From Halomarina halobia (lineage in GTDB: Archaea; Halobacteriota; Halobacteria; Halobacteriales; Haloarculaceae), in contig NZ_CP119992.1 of assembly GCF_029338575.1 (NCBI RefSeq), positions 372,001 through 436,000 on the forward strand: 64,000 nt of DNA, read 5' to 3'. Shown here piece by piece: positions 25,167-32,719 of the stretch; position 1 is the first letter of the stretch, and every line of letters starts with the position of its first letter. Below the pieces are notes generated by a model. It was not told where the DNA came from, did no database searches, and was given only the letters and a program-made list of their open reading frames with translations. The position numbers were made by a program, and so were the translations under genes.

Positions 25167-26384
25167 TCACAGTACCTGATCGACGAGGTCGCTGACGATT
25201 CGGTCGCGGTCGAGGTGCGACGAGGCGATGCGCTCGGCGTCGGGGGGTCCGACGCCGCCGTACCAGACGCCGTCCGGGTAGACGGCGACCATCGGACCGT
25301 CGCCGCAGCGTCCGAGACACGAGGTGCGCGTGATTCGCGCCTCGCAGTGCTCGGAGTCGCGGGCGGCCTGCCGCAGTCGCTCCAGAACCGCCGGCGCGCC
25401 GTCCGCCGCGCACGTCCGATTCGTGCAGACCGCGACGTGCCGCTCCGGCGCGTCGTGAGCGTGCGGCTCGTCGTCGACGTCGTCCCGGTCGGCGTGGGCC
25501 TCCCGGTGGGCGAGGGCGCGGAGCATCGCCCGGGCCCCCCCGACGTCCTCCTCGTAGCCCGTCAGGTCGACCTTGTACTTGCAGGTGTCACAGGACATCT
25601 CGACGCTGTCCGTCCGCGCCTCCTGCCAGCGATCGGCGAACACGTCGAGCAGCCGCGAGTCCGTCCCGAGGGGATCGCCCGCCGCCGCGGCGACGTACGG
25701 ATACTCCCCGTCGAACTCGGCGGTCCGGTCGCGCACCCGCTCCGTGAGAACGCCGTCGCCGAGCATGTACGGCAGTACGACGATCGCGTCCGGCCGGTGT
25801 TTGGCGAGGCCGTGCAGGGTCTCCTCGAGTCGGGGGTCGGTGACGCCGACGAACGACGACTCGACGCGGGAGAAGGACCGCCCCTCGTAGCAGAGCCGCG
25901 CGAGTTTGTGGACGTCGCCGTTGGCGTCGGGGTCGCTCGACCCGCGGGCGCAGAGCACGAGTGCGACGTCGTCGGTCCCGCGGTCGACGTCGAGATCGCG
26001 CTCTACAGCCGCGGCTCGAGCGTCGAGCAGGTCGAGGATCGCGGGGTGGATGCCCAGGTGCGCGCCGTTGTCGATCGCGACGTCGTGTCTCGCTCGGGCC
26101 CGCTCGACGGCCAGCGGAACGTCGTTCTTGACGTGACTCGCCGCGAACAGCGAACAGTGGACGACGGTCAGTGCGGAGACGGCCGGCGCGAGCCCGGCGA
26201 CCGCCTCCCCGATCGTCGGCTCCGCGAGTTCGAGGAAGGCGGCGTCGGTCGGGATCCCGAGACGGGATTCCAGGCCCGCCGCGAGATCGCGGACCTGTTC
26301 GTTCGACTTCTCGCGGCGGGAACCGTGACCGACGAGCAGGATCGCCTCGTCGTCGAACGCCGGGGCCTCGTCGGGTCTGCTCAT
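25167..26384 (-). CDS. cbiX: Sirohydrochlorin cobaltochelatase CbiX with 4Fe-4S, His-rich and 2Fe-2S modules
   Basis: 405 residues. Residues 1-255 are a double CbiX domain: the first half keeps LLVGHGSR (His20) and SLFAASH (His84), while the second half is degenerate (LCARGSSDPDAN). Next comes MSCDTC (Met263, Cys265, Cys268), the MXCXXC motif known from Bacillus megaterium CbiX to hold an Fe-S cluster. A His-rich linker follows (His293, 297, 308, 310, 316). The C-terminal ~90 residues form a thioredoxin-like 2Fe-2S ferredoxin domain (Cys320, Cys325, Cys356, Cys360). The enzyme inserts cobalt into sirohydrochlorin at the start of the oxygen-independent branch. It is 5 nt downstream of the LAGLIDADG-like gene. 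Confidence 0.93.
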   Translation of the reverse strand: MSRPDEAPAFDDEAILLVGHGSRREKSNEQVRDLAAGLESRLGIPTDAAFLELAEPTIGEAVAGLAPAVSALTVVHCSLFAASHVKNDVPLAVERARARHDVAIDNGAHLGIHPAILDLLDARAAAVERDLDVDRGTDDVALVLCARGSSDPDANGDVHKLARLCYEGRSFSRVESSFVGVTDPRLEETLHGLAKHRPDAIVVLPYMLGDGVLTERVRDRTAEFDGEYPYVAAAAGDPLGTDSRLLDVFADRWQEARTDSVEMSCDTCKYKVDLTGYEEDVGGARAMLRALAHREAHADRDDVDDEPHAHDAPERHVAVCTNRTCAADGAPAVLERLRQAARDSEHCEARITRTSCLGRCGDGPMVAVYPDGVWYGGVGPPDAERIASSHLDRDRIVSDLVDQVL

Positions 26385-26389
26385 CTCAC

Positions 26390-27052
26390 TCAGCGGTACG
26401 CCTCGGCCCGTTCGATGCTACGCTCGAGCTTCCGCCGTCGGCTCGGCGCGTACAGATCGGTCCCCTCGCAGTCCCCGTAGATCCAGGAACCGAACTCGGG
26501 TGCGGCCCCGTCGTCGACGCCGAACCAGTATCCGCCGGAGGACGTCTCCGACAGATCACCCGTCGGCGCGTCCGCCGGACAGTCGGCGACGAGTTCGCGC
26601 ACGAGGTCGAGCAGGTTCCGGTCGTCGTGGACGAACGAGATCCCGACCGTCCCGCTCGAGGACTTGAAACAGACCGTGCCACACCCCTCGAGGAGCCCGC
26701 GGAGGAGTTCCCGGTCGTACGCCCCGAACGCGGTGAAGCGGTACCGACCCCGTCCGTCGACCGGCAGGCCCAGGGAGCCGCTCCGACCGAAGAGGTCGTC
26801 CCGCGAGACGGTGACGGTGTACTCGTCCTCGGTGCGCGTGATCGAGGCGTCGTGGGCGTACTCGCGACTGGCCGTCCCGCGCGCGAGCGCGCCTCCGGCG
26901 ATCGTCGCGAGCCGCTCGGCGGCGTGCTCGTCGTTCGCCCTCACCTCGAGTCGGTCGTCGGTCACCTCGCCGTCGCCGGCGACGCGACCCCAGAAGTATG
27001 CGGTCGCCGGGCGGCCGGCGAGGAGGTCCCCGCGGGCGGTCGGTCGGCTCAC
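26390..27052 (-). CDS. LAGLIDADG-like (degenerate homing-endonuclease fold) protein in the cobalamin operon
   Basis: 220 residues. Two helical motifs in the right order and spacing suggest a pseudo-symmetric LAGLIDADG monomer: residues 18-28 (AYFWGRVAGDG) and 116-125 (LLRGLLEGCG). Each is followed by strand-rich sequence, and the C-terminal LYAPSRRRKLERSIERA resembles the final helix of such proteins. In the second motif the catalytic acid is replaced by Cys (EGCG); the first keeps Asp27. The start overlaps the ferredoxin stop by 4 nt and cbiX follows after 5 nt, so it is an operon member, not an inserted element. A co-opted nucleic-acid-binding or corrin-related role is possible. The function is unknown. 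Confidence 0.72.
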   Translation of the reverse strand: MSRPTARGDLLAGRPATAYFWGRVAGDGEVTDDRLEVRANDEHAAERLATIAGGALARGTASREYAHDASITRTEDEYTVTVSRDDLFGRSGSLGLPVDGRGRYRFTAFGAYDRELLRGLLEGCGTVCFKSSSGTVGISFVHDDRNLLDLVRELVADCPADAPTGDLSETSSGGYWFGVDDGAAPEFGSWIYGDCEGTDLYAPSRRRKLERSIERAEAYR

Positions 27053-27315
27053 TCGGACACCTCCCGAACGGTGATCGCGTTCGTCGGGCAGGCGCGGGCG
27101 GCCTGCTCGGCCTCGCCGATGCGATCGTCGTCGAACGCGGCGACGATGCGCCCCCGCGATTCGACGACCTCGCCCTCGCAGTCGTAGACCGGGTCCGCGT
27201 CGGGATCGATCGTCGCCAGTCCGTCCGCCGCCTCCACGAACCGCGGGTCGCGGGTGAGACAGGCGAAGATGCCGTCGCAGGGGGCTTTCTCCAGGATGAC
27301 TTCGTAGCGCGTCAT
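27049..27315 (-). CDS. Small single-cluster ferredoxin
   Basis: 88 residues. Cys13, Cys19 (CDGIFAC) and Cys76 with Pro (ARACPTNAITV) match one half of a bacterial-type ferredoxin carrying a 3Fe-4S or 4Fe-4S cluster; Cys46 could be a fourth ligand. The middle region (about 30-65) is acidic and fits a halophilic insertion. It sits between cbiH and the LAGLIDADG-like gene and probably supplies electrons to a reductive corrin step, such as the precorrin-6A reductase reaction for which no cbiJ is seen here. That link is inference. Confidence 0.8.
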   Translation of the reverse strand: MTRYEVILEKAPCDGIFACLTRDPRFVEAADGLATIDPDADPVYDCEGEVVESRGRIVAAFDDDRIGEAEQAARACPTNAITVREVSE

Positions 27316-27337
27316 GAGTTGTGTCTCCGGATCGTAG

Positions 27338-28309
27338 TCAGTAGTCGTACTTCGTCTCGTATCCGCGTGGCGTGACCATGCGGTCGTCCCAGACGTAGGT
27401 CTCGTCGTTCCCGACGAGGACGGTCGTCGTCATGTCGACGAGATCGGTCTCGCCGAGGTCTTCGAGCTCGCCGAGTTCGGTGACGAGGACCTCCTCGTCG
27501 TCCCGGCCGGCCCCGTGGACGATCCCGACCGGCGTGTCCGGACCGCGATGCGCGAGCAGGATCTCGCAGCACTTCTCGAAGTTCGACCGGCGCTTTCGGC
27601 TCCACGGGTTGTAGATGACGATCGTGAAGCGCTCCTTCGCCGCGGCGTGCAGCCGCGACTCGATCTCCGGCATCGGCACGAGGTGGTCCGACAGCGAGAT
27701 CGAGACGGTGTCGTTCACCAGCGGCGCGCCCAGTCGCGCCGCGCACGACTGGGCCGCCGGAACGCCGGGGACGACCTCGAAATCGACCATCGAGGCGGTC
27801 GCGCCCTTCGACTCGAGGATCTCGAGCGCCAGCCCGGCGAGCGCGTAGACGTTCGGGTCGCCGCTGCCGACGATGGCGACGTCGTTGCCCGCGAGCGTCC
27901 GGTCTACGGCCTCCTCCGTGCGGGAGACCTCCCCGCACATCGGGGTGTCGTAGAGTTCGTCCGCGGCCTCGGTGATCTCGTCCGGCAACAGCTCGATGTA
28001 GGTCGTGTAGCCGACGACGTGATCGGCCTCGAGGAGCGCCGCCCTGGCGCGCTGGGTCATCCCCTCCGGGTGGCCGGGGCCGAGGCCGACCGCCGTGAGC
28101 GTCCCCGGGTCGGCGTCGAAGTCCTCGACCGTCGAGGCGACTCGCTCTCTCGTCTCGGCCCGCTTTCTCGACGCGCCGCACTTCGATTCACCCGTCGATC
28201 CGCTCGCGGCCCCGCCGCACGTCCCGGCGCTCGATTCGTCCTCGGTGCTACCCTTCGCGCCGCACTCGGACGTCGGTTCTGTCGTCTCGGTGTTCGGATC
28301 CGTACTCAT
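27338..28309 (-). CDS. cbiH: Cobalt-factor III C17-methyltransferase paralogue (CbiH/CobJ) with Cys-rich N-terminus
   Basis: 323 residues. The tetrapyrrole methyltransferase core (about 68-323) holds LTAVGLGPGHPEGMT, VAIVGSGDPNVYALAGLA, FEVVPGVPAAQSCAARLGAP, NDTVSISLSDHL and FTIVIYNPWSRKR, the CbiH/CobJ pattern of SAM-dependent ring contraction at C17. A distinctive N-terminal extension of about 60 residues is low complexity and contains three Cys-Gly units (CGAKG, CGGAA, CGASR), possibly metal-binding. It is 2 nt downstream of a second CbiH-type gene. One of the two may have taken over another methylation step. Confidence 0.9.
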   Translation of the reverse strand: MSTDPNTETTEPTSECGAKGSTEDESSAGTCGGAASGSTGESKCGASRKRAETRERVASTVEDFDADPGTLTAVGLGPGHPEGMTQRARAALLEADHVVGYTTYIELLPDEITEAADELYDTPMCGEVSRTEEAVDRTLAGNDVAIVGSGDPNVYALAGLALEILESKGATASMVDFEVVPGVPAAQSCAARLGAPLVNDTVSISLSDHLVPMPEIESRLHAAAKERFTIVIYNPWSRKRRSNFEKCCEILLAHRGPDTPVGIVHGAGRDDEEVLVTELGELEDLGETDLVDMTTTVLVGNDETYVWDDRMVTPRGYETKYDY

Positions 28310-28311
28310 GT

Positions 28312-29190
28312 TCAGAAGTCCTCCACGTCACGCCCGCCGCGCGGGGTGACCAGGTACTCTCGGAAGTCGTTGCGCCAGGTCGTCGTCTCGTGGTTGCCGA
28401 TCACGAGCGAGGTCCCCATCCCCGACACCTCGTCGTCGTGGGCGGTCGCCTCGCCGAGCGTCGTGACGGTGTAACGCTCGCCGTTTCGGCCGGCGTCGGC
28501 GCGTCCCGCGTCGTTGACGATGGCCACGAGCGCGTCGTCGGTCCGCTCCTCGCGGACGATCTCGATCGCCCGCTCGTAGTTGCGCCAGCAATTGTACAGG
28601 ACGACGACGAAGCCGCTGATCGCCGCCGCCCGCAGCTTCTCCTCGATCTCGTCCCAGCCGCGCCACTTGTCCGACAGCGAGACGGTGCAGAAGTCGTTAC
28701 ACAGCGGCGCGCCGACGTTCGCCGCGACGCCCAGCGCCGCGGTCAGGCCGGGGACGACCTCGATCGGCACGTCCGTCGCGCCCTCACGTTCGGCCATCGT
28801 GAACACGAGGTCCGACTTCCCGTAGACGCTCGGATCGCCGCCGGAGACGTGCGCCACGTCCTGACCGTCGCGGACGCGCTCGAACGCCTCGCGGGCGAGC
28901 TCGACCTGCCGTCCCATCGTCGACCGGACGATCTCCTGCTCGCGGCCGTCCTCGCGGACCGCCACGCCGCCGTCGGTCACCGCGTCCGCGGGCGGTAGGA
29001 CGCCGTCCTCGCGCAGGAACGCCTGGTAGAGGTTCGAGGCGATCACGCAGTCGGCCGACTCGATGACCTCACGGGCCCGCCGGGTCGTGTGTGCGGGCAG
29101 GCCGGGGCCGATGCCGACGACGTAGAGCGTGCCGACCCCGTCGGGGGGTTCGACCGCGCGCCCGTCGTCCGCGGCGTCTCTCCCCGTCAT
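28312..29190 (-). CDS. cbiH: Second CbiH/CobJ-type precorrin C17-methyltransferase
   Basis: 292 residues from ATG 29190, which overlaps the CbiG stop by 4 nt. Core motifs: LYVVGIGPGLPAHTTRRA, VAHVSGGDPSVYGKSDLV, IEVVPGLTAALGVAANVGAP, NDFCTVSLSDKWRGW and FVVVLYNCWRNYERA. These match CbiH/CobJ and parallel the downstream paralogue throughout, including C-terminal TWRNDFREYLVTPRG against VWDDRMVTPRGYE. The presence of two adjacent, clearly diverged CbiH-type enzymes suggests a split of roles. Which one performs the cobalt-factor III reaction cannot be told from sequence alone. Confidence 0.9.
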   Translation of the reverse strand: MTGRDAADDGRAVEPPDGVGTLYVVGIGPGLPAHTTRRAREVIESADCVIASNLYQAFLREDGVLPPADAVTDGGVAVREDGREQEIVRSTMGRQVELAREAFERVRDGQDVAHVSGGDPSVYGKSDLVFTMAEREGATDVPIEVVPGLTAALGVAANVGAPLCNDFCTVSLSDKWRGWDEIEEKLRAAAISGFVVVLYNCWRNYERAIEIVREERTDDALVAIVNDAGRADAGRNGERYTVTTLGEATAHDDEVSGMGTSLVIGNHETTTWRNDFREYLVTPRGGRDVEDF

Positions 29191-30152
29191 CGGCCGATCG
29201 CCACCGTGACCTCGTTCTCGTACCCGATCTTCTCCACCACCAGTTCGTGTTCGCGGCCGCCGGCGATCGCCGACGCCTCCGAGACGCCGGGCCACCCGAT
29301 GAGCCGCTTCGACTTCGAGGGCGTCGGTCCCTCGTACTCGAGCAGCGTCTCCCTGTCGAAGGTGACCACGCCGAGGCCGAGTTCGTCCGCCGCGGCGAGC
29401 AGCCCCTCCTCGTCGGCCTTCCGCGTGGCCGTGGCGACGAACTCCACGTCGTCGAACCCGTAGCCGGCCGCCGCGAGAGCGCGCTCCCACGCGGCGAGGA
29501 ACGACTCCCTCGACGCGCCGGAGACGCTCCCGGTGCCGACGACGACGCCCTCTGCCTCGTTCCGCTTGAGGACGGTCACGTCGTCGCCGACGAGGACCGC
29601 CCGGGGGCCGTCCAGGCGGGCCACCGGGCCGAGTTCGTCGTCGAGGACCGCGAGGTTCGTCGCCACGGTCGAGTCGCCGTTGACGACGTGGGCGTCCATC
29701 GCCCTCGCGCGGGCCTCGACGCCCCGTTTGCCGGCCGCCTCCGAGGCGGTCGTCATCGCCGGGATGGCCCCCAGCGACGCCAGGTCCTTCGCCACCTGGT
29801 TCGCGCCGTGGTGGCCGCCGGTGATCGGGATCGCCCACGTCAGCTCCTCGTCGATCACGACGACGGCGGGGTCGTCCCACTTGTCGTCGAGCAGGGGTGC
29901 CGTCTTTCGCATGGCGATCCCGCTCGCCATGAGGCCGACGAAGCAGTCGTACGCCCCCCAGTGCTCCGCGAACACGTCCGTGTGGTACTCGATGACGTCG
30001 ATGCGTTCGTAGCGACCTGCGAGCCCCGACCGGATCTCCTCGGCCGTCTCCAGTTTCCGCTCGAAGGAGACGATCGCGATCTCCTCGGCTACCTCGCCGT
30101 CGCTGTCGGGCGTCGCGCAGTGTCCGTCAGATTTCGTGTCGTCAGTACTCAT
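29187..30152 (-). CDS. cbiG: Cobalt-precorrin-5A hydrolase CbiG
   Basis: 321 residues. The N-terminal CbiG domain (about 22-105) includes VFAEHWGAYDCFVGLMASGIAMRK, and the central part keeps VVVIDEELTWAIPITGGHHGANQVAKDLA. The C-terminal CobE-like domain holds VVVGTGSVSGASRESFLAAWERAL, where the Ser/Gly pattern is usual. CbiG opens the delta-lactone of cobalt-precorrin-5A and releases acetaldehyde, a step specific to the oxygen-independent pathway. A short N-terminal acidic extension precedes the domain. It is 3 nt downstream of cbiF. Confidence 0.92.
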   Translation of the reverse strand: MSTDDTKSDGHCATPDSDGEVAEEIAIVSFERKLETAEEIRSGLAGRYERIDVIEYHTDVFAEHWGAYDCFVGLMASGIAMRKTAPLLDDKWDDPAVVVIDEELTWAIPITGGHHGANQVAKDLASLGAIPAMTTASEAAGKRGVEARARAMDAHVVNGDSTVATNLAVLDDELGPVARLDGPRAVLVGDDVTVLKRNEAEGVVVGTGSVSGASRESFLAAWERALAAAGYGFDDVEFVATATRKADEEGLLAAADELGLGVVTFDRETLLEYEGPTPSKSKRLIGWPGVSEASAIAGGREHELVVEKIGYENEVTVAIGR

Positions 30153-30155
30153 GTA

Positions 30156-31070
30156 TCAGTCGCTCCCCGCTCTCCCGTCCGCGTCCGAACCGCGATTCGC
30201 CCAGTCGCCGTAGAGGTACGAGCGCTCGTACCCCGCGCCGGTGACGGCCTCGCCGACGATCACGAGCGCCGAGGCGCGGTAGCCCGCCTCCTCGACGCGG
30301 TCGGCGATCGTGCCGATCGTCCCGACGAGGACGTCCTCGTCGGGCCAGGAGGCGTGGTAGACGACCGCCACCGGGATCTCCGGGTCGTGGCCGTCCTCGA
30401 GCAGTCGCTCCATCGTCTCGCGCACCGCGTGGGTGCCGAGGTAGATGCACGTCGTCACGTCGCCCATCCCGACGAAGTCGCTCACGTGGTCCGCCTCCTC
30501 GCTCAGGGTCTTCCCCCGCGGCCGGGTGAACGCCACGTGGTTCGCCACCTCGTTGAGCGTCAACTGCGTCCGGAGGGTGGCGCTCGCGGCGAACGCGGAC
30601 GTCACGCCCGGCACGAAGTAGGCGGGGACGCCCTCGTGTTCGAGCGCGTCCATCTGCTCGAGCGCCGCGCCGTAGACGGCGGGGTCGCCGCTGTGCAGGC
30701 GGACGACGGCCTCGCCGCCCTCGTAGGCGTCGCACATCAGCGGGACGAGCTCCTCCAGGTCCTTGCCGATCGAGTTCACGAGGTCCGCGTCCGCGCAGTA
30801 GGCGTCGAGCACCTCGCTGTTGACCAGCGACCCGGCGTGGACGACGAGGTCGGCACCCTCGAGCAGCCGCCGGCCCGTCACGGTCAGGAGGCCCGGATCG
30901 CCGGGACCGGCCCCGACGAAGGGGATCCCCTCCTGCTCGTCGCCAGCGCTCAGCTCGGTGATCCGATCGTCGAGCGCCTCCCTGCGGCGCTCGCCCCGCG
31001 CGTCGATGGCGGCCTGCGGGTCGCTCCCGGTCTCCGCGCCGCCGCCCTCGTTCGGGTTCGGGTCGGTCAC
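30156..31070 (-). CDS. cbiF: Cobalt-precorrin-4 C11-methyltransferase CbiF
   Basis: 304 residues from a GTG at 31070 that overlaps the CbiL stop (GTGA). After an acidic ~48-residue extension come the SAM-binding and substrate motifs IPFVGAGPGDPGLLTVTGRRLL, DLVVHAGSLVN, VVRLHSGDPAVYGAALEQM, YFVPGVTSAFAASATLRTQLT, VAFTRPRGKT and CIYLGTHAV, all characteristic of CbiF/CobM. The enzyme methylates C11 of cobalt-precorrin-4. The GTG start is the only one that fits the overlap; the far longer frame upstream is an antisense or shadow frame over CbiL. Confidence 0.93.
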   Translation of the reverse strand: MTDPNPNEGGGAETGSDPQAAIDARGERRREALDDRITELSAGDEQEGIPFVGAGPGDPGLLTVTGRRLLEGADLVVHAGSLVNSEVLDAYCADADLVNSIGKDLEELVPLMCDAYEGGEAVVRLHSGDPAVYGAALEQMDALEHEGVPAYFVPGVTSAFAASATLRTQLTLNEVANHVAFTRPRGKTLSEEADHVSDFVGMGDVTTCIYLGTHAVRETMERLLEDGHDPEIPVAVVYHASWPDEDVLVGTIGTIADRVEEAGYRASALVIVGEAVTGAGYERSYLYGDWANRGSDADGRAGSD

Positions 31071-31957
31071 TCGTGTCCCCCGCAGTCGCCGGCCTCGCAA
31101 CCCTCGGCTCGTTCGAGTTCGATCGTCTCGGGGTCGGCGCCGCCGTTGGCCCGCCGCCGCTCGGCCGCGTCGCCGGCGTCCGGAGCTGCTCCGGGGGATC
31201 CTCGTCCCCGCTCCGCGTCGGCTTCGTGACCACTCCCCACGTCGGTCGCCCGCTCGCTCCCGTCGTCGATCTCGTCCAGAAACGCCGCGGTGGCGGACTC
31301 GACCTCGAGGTCGCGCCGCTCGGCGTACGCGAGCGTGTAGTAGTCGCGGTCGGCGATCTCCCCCGGGTCGTCCGTCACGACCGTCTCGCCCTGCTCCATG
31401 AAGAGCCGCCGTCCGTACAGCACGTCGTAACCGGCCGCAATCAGCCCCTGGTGGGTGGCCGGCGCGTCGGTGACCTTGAACAGGATCATCCGGTCGGGTC
31501 CCGTCGGGCTGGCCCCACCAGCGGCCTCCCGCAGCGAGAGCCCCGCGCCGGCCTCGATCTCCACGCCCAGGGCGGTCGCGAACGCCGTCACGGCGCTCAC
31601 GCCCGGAACGATCTCCAGGTCCACCTCGGGGTGGAACGCCTCGACGGTGCGTCGCAGGTGGCCGAACGTCGAGTAGACGTTCGGATCGCCGAGCGTGACG
31701 AACGCGACGTCGTCCGCGACCGCCCGCGGGGCGACCTCCTCGGCGGCCGCCCGCCAAGCCCGCCGGAGTTCGTCCTCGTCGCGCGTCATCGGGAAGTCGA
31801 GGTCGCCGATCGCGTCCTCCTCTACGTGCTCCAGCGCGACCGACCGCGAGAGCCGCCCCGGCGAGTAGACCACGTCCGCGGATTCGAGGATCCGCTTGCC
31901 GCGGACCGTCACCAGGTCGGCCTCGCCGGGACCCAGTCCGACGCCGTAGAGCGTCAT
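31067..31957 (-). CDS. cbiL: Cobalt-factor II C20-methyltransferase CbiL
   Basis: 296 residues. Core residues 1-225 show MTLYGVGLGPGEADLVTVRGKRIL, VVYSPGRLSRS, VAFVTLGDPNVYSTFGHL, IEIVPGVSAVTAFATALG-type sequence and RMILFKVTD, the CbiL/CobI pattern. A ~70-residue C-terminal extension is acidic, low complexity and ends in a Cys/His-rich tip (GCEAGDCGGHE), which could bind metal. It overlaps CbiT by 4 nt and CbiF by 4 nt, so it is translated in step with both. Confidence 0.92.
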   Translation of the reverse strand: MTLYGVGLGPGEADLVTVRGKRILESADVVYSPGRLSRSVALEHVEEDAIGDLDFPMTRDEDELRRAWRAAAEEVAPRAVADDVAFVTLGDPNVYSTFGHLRRTVEAFHPEVDLEIVPGVSAVTAFATALGVEIEAGAGLSLREAAGGASPTGPDRMILFKVTDAPATHQGLIAAGYDVLYGRRLFMEQGETVVTDDPGEIADRDYYTLAYAERRDLEVESATAAFLDEIDDGSERATDVGSGHEADAERGRGSPGAAPDAGDAAERRRANGGADPETIELERAEGCEAGDCGGHE

Positions 31958-32586
31958 CGCGGGTCCTCCGCGGGGCTGTCGACCCCACCCACGCGGTCGG
32001 CGTCCGGCTCCACGCCCCCGTCGGCGGCGACCGCTTCGTCGTCCGCGTTCGCGCCACCGACGAGCATGTAGACCGGGTTGTCCGACTCGAAGCTCGTCGC
32101 CCCCGCGAGTTCGTACCCGTGGCTCACCTGGAACTGGACGACCTCCGAGAGGAGGTCGCGCTCGCGGAAGGCCTCGACGGCCTCGGCGGCGACCTCGAGG
32201 CGCGAGACGTTCATCACGATCCGACCCACGCCGGTCGCCGCGGCGTGGTCGAGGACGGCATCGAAGTTTCGGCTGCCACCGAGGAACAGCGCGTCCGCGT
32301 CGTCCGGGAGTCCGTCCGGCGCCTCGGCGTGTCGGAGGTCGACCGCGGCCGTGGTGTCGTTCGCGGCGAGGTTCCGCTCGGTCACCGAGAGGCGGTCCGC
32401 CTTCCGCTCGAGGGCGGTGACCCGCCCCGCGCGCCGGGCCGCCTCGATGGTGACGGCCCCGGTGCAGGAACCCACCTCCGCGAAGTGGTCCCCGGGGGAC
32501 AGAGAGAGCTTGCTCAGGAGGACCGCCCGCACCTCCGGTTTGGTGGGGCCGGCCCTCGCGTCGTACGGGAGCGCGGTGTCGGGCAT
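31954..32586 (-). CDS. cbiT: Cobalt-precorrin-6B C15-methyltransferase/decarboxylase CbiT
   Basis: 210 residues from ATG 32586, the first gene of the long cbi unit. The N-terminal sequence GPTKPEVRAVLLSKLSLSPGDHFAEVGSCTGAVTIEAAR shows the CbiT signature TKxEVRA and the SAM glycine loop, followed by DADALFLGGSRNFDAVL and GRIVMNVSRLE. CbiT methylates C15 and decarboxylates the C12 acetate side chain. The C-terminal ~35 residues are an acidic extension. The frame extends to 32868 but covers the promoter region, so the later ATG is preferred; a TTTTACGG TATA-like box lies about 25-32 nt before it. Confidence 0.92.
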   Translation of the reverse strand: MPDTALPYDARAGPTKPEVRAVLLSKLSLSPGDHFAEVGSCTGAVTIEAARRAGRVTALERKADRLSVTERNLAANDTTAAVDLRHAEAPDGLPDDADALFLGGSRNFDAVLDHAAATGVGRIVMNVSRLEVAAEAVEAFRERDLLSEVVQFQVSHGYELAGATSFESDNPVYMLVGGANADDEAVAADGGVEPDADRVGGVDSPAEDPR

Positions 32587-32609
32587 CGAGCGTGGTGACT
32601 TACGCCACC

Positions 32610-32670
32610 CGTAAAACAATTTTGGTTGTTGTAAGAAAAGCGAACTTGGCAACCTTGGGTTGTAATAACG
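32610..32670 (-). promoter_or_regulatory. cbiT operon promoter/operator region with GTTGTAATAACG motif
   Basis: AT-rich gap between cbiA and cbiT. On the plus strand it holds GTTGTAATAACG (32659-32670), a shorter GTTGTAAG (32628-32635), a perfect 5-3-5 inverted repeat CAACC-TTG-GGTTG (32650-32662), and on the minus strand a TATA-like TTTTACGG (about 32611-32618) placed for a leaderless cbiT mRNA. The 12-mer differs by one base from GTTGTATTAACG in the cobN/chlID promoter. Confidence 0.6.
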
Positions 32671-32719
32671 AAAGCTGAGTTGGTCGACTCCACAGGGGAG
32701 TCGGTCCGGGGGTATCGGG

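Noticed and set aside
25128..26480. 450-codon plus-strand frame opposite cbiX
   Set aside because: cbiX carries chelatase, Fe-S and ferredoxin motifs on the minus strand; the plus frame is unstructured sequence.
26390..27052. Active homing endonuclease or intein remnant
   Set aside because: No intein splice motifs, one catalytic acid is missing, and it is tightly coupled within an operon.
29091..31229. 712-codon plus-strand frame across the cbiG/cbiF region
   Set aside because: Antisense to cbiG, cbiF and the cbiL 3' end, all with strong motifs and 3-4 nt spacing or overlaps. Composition is not protein-like.
32587..32719. Possible cobalamin riboswitch upstream of cbiT
   Set aside because: No B12-box-like sequence or long structured leader; the TATA-like spacing predicts a leaderless mRNA.
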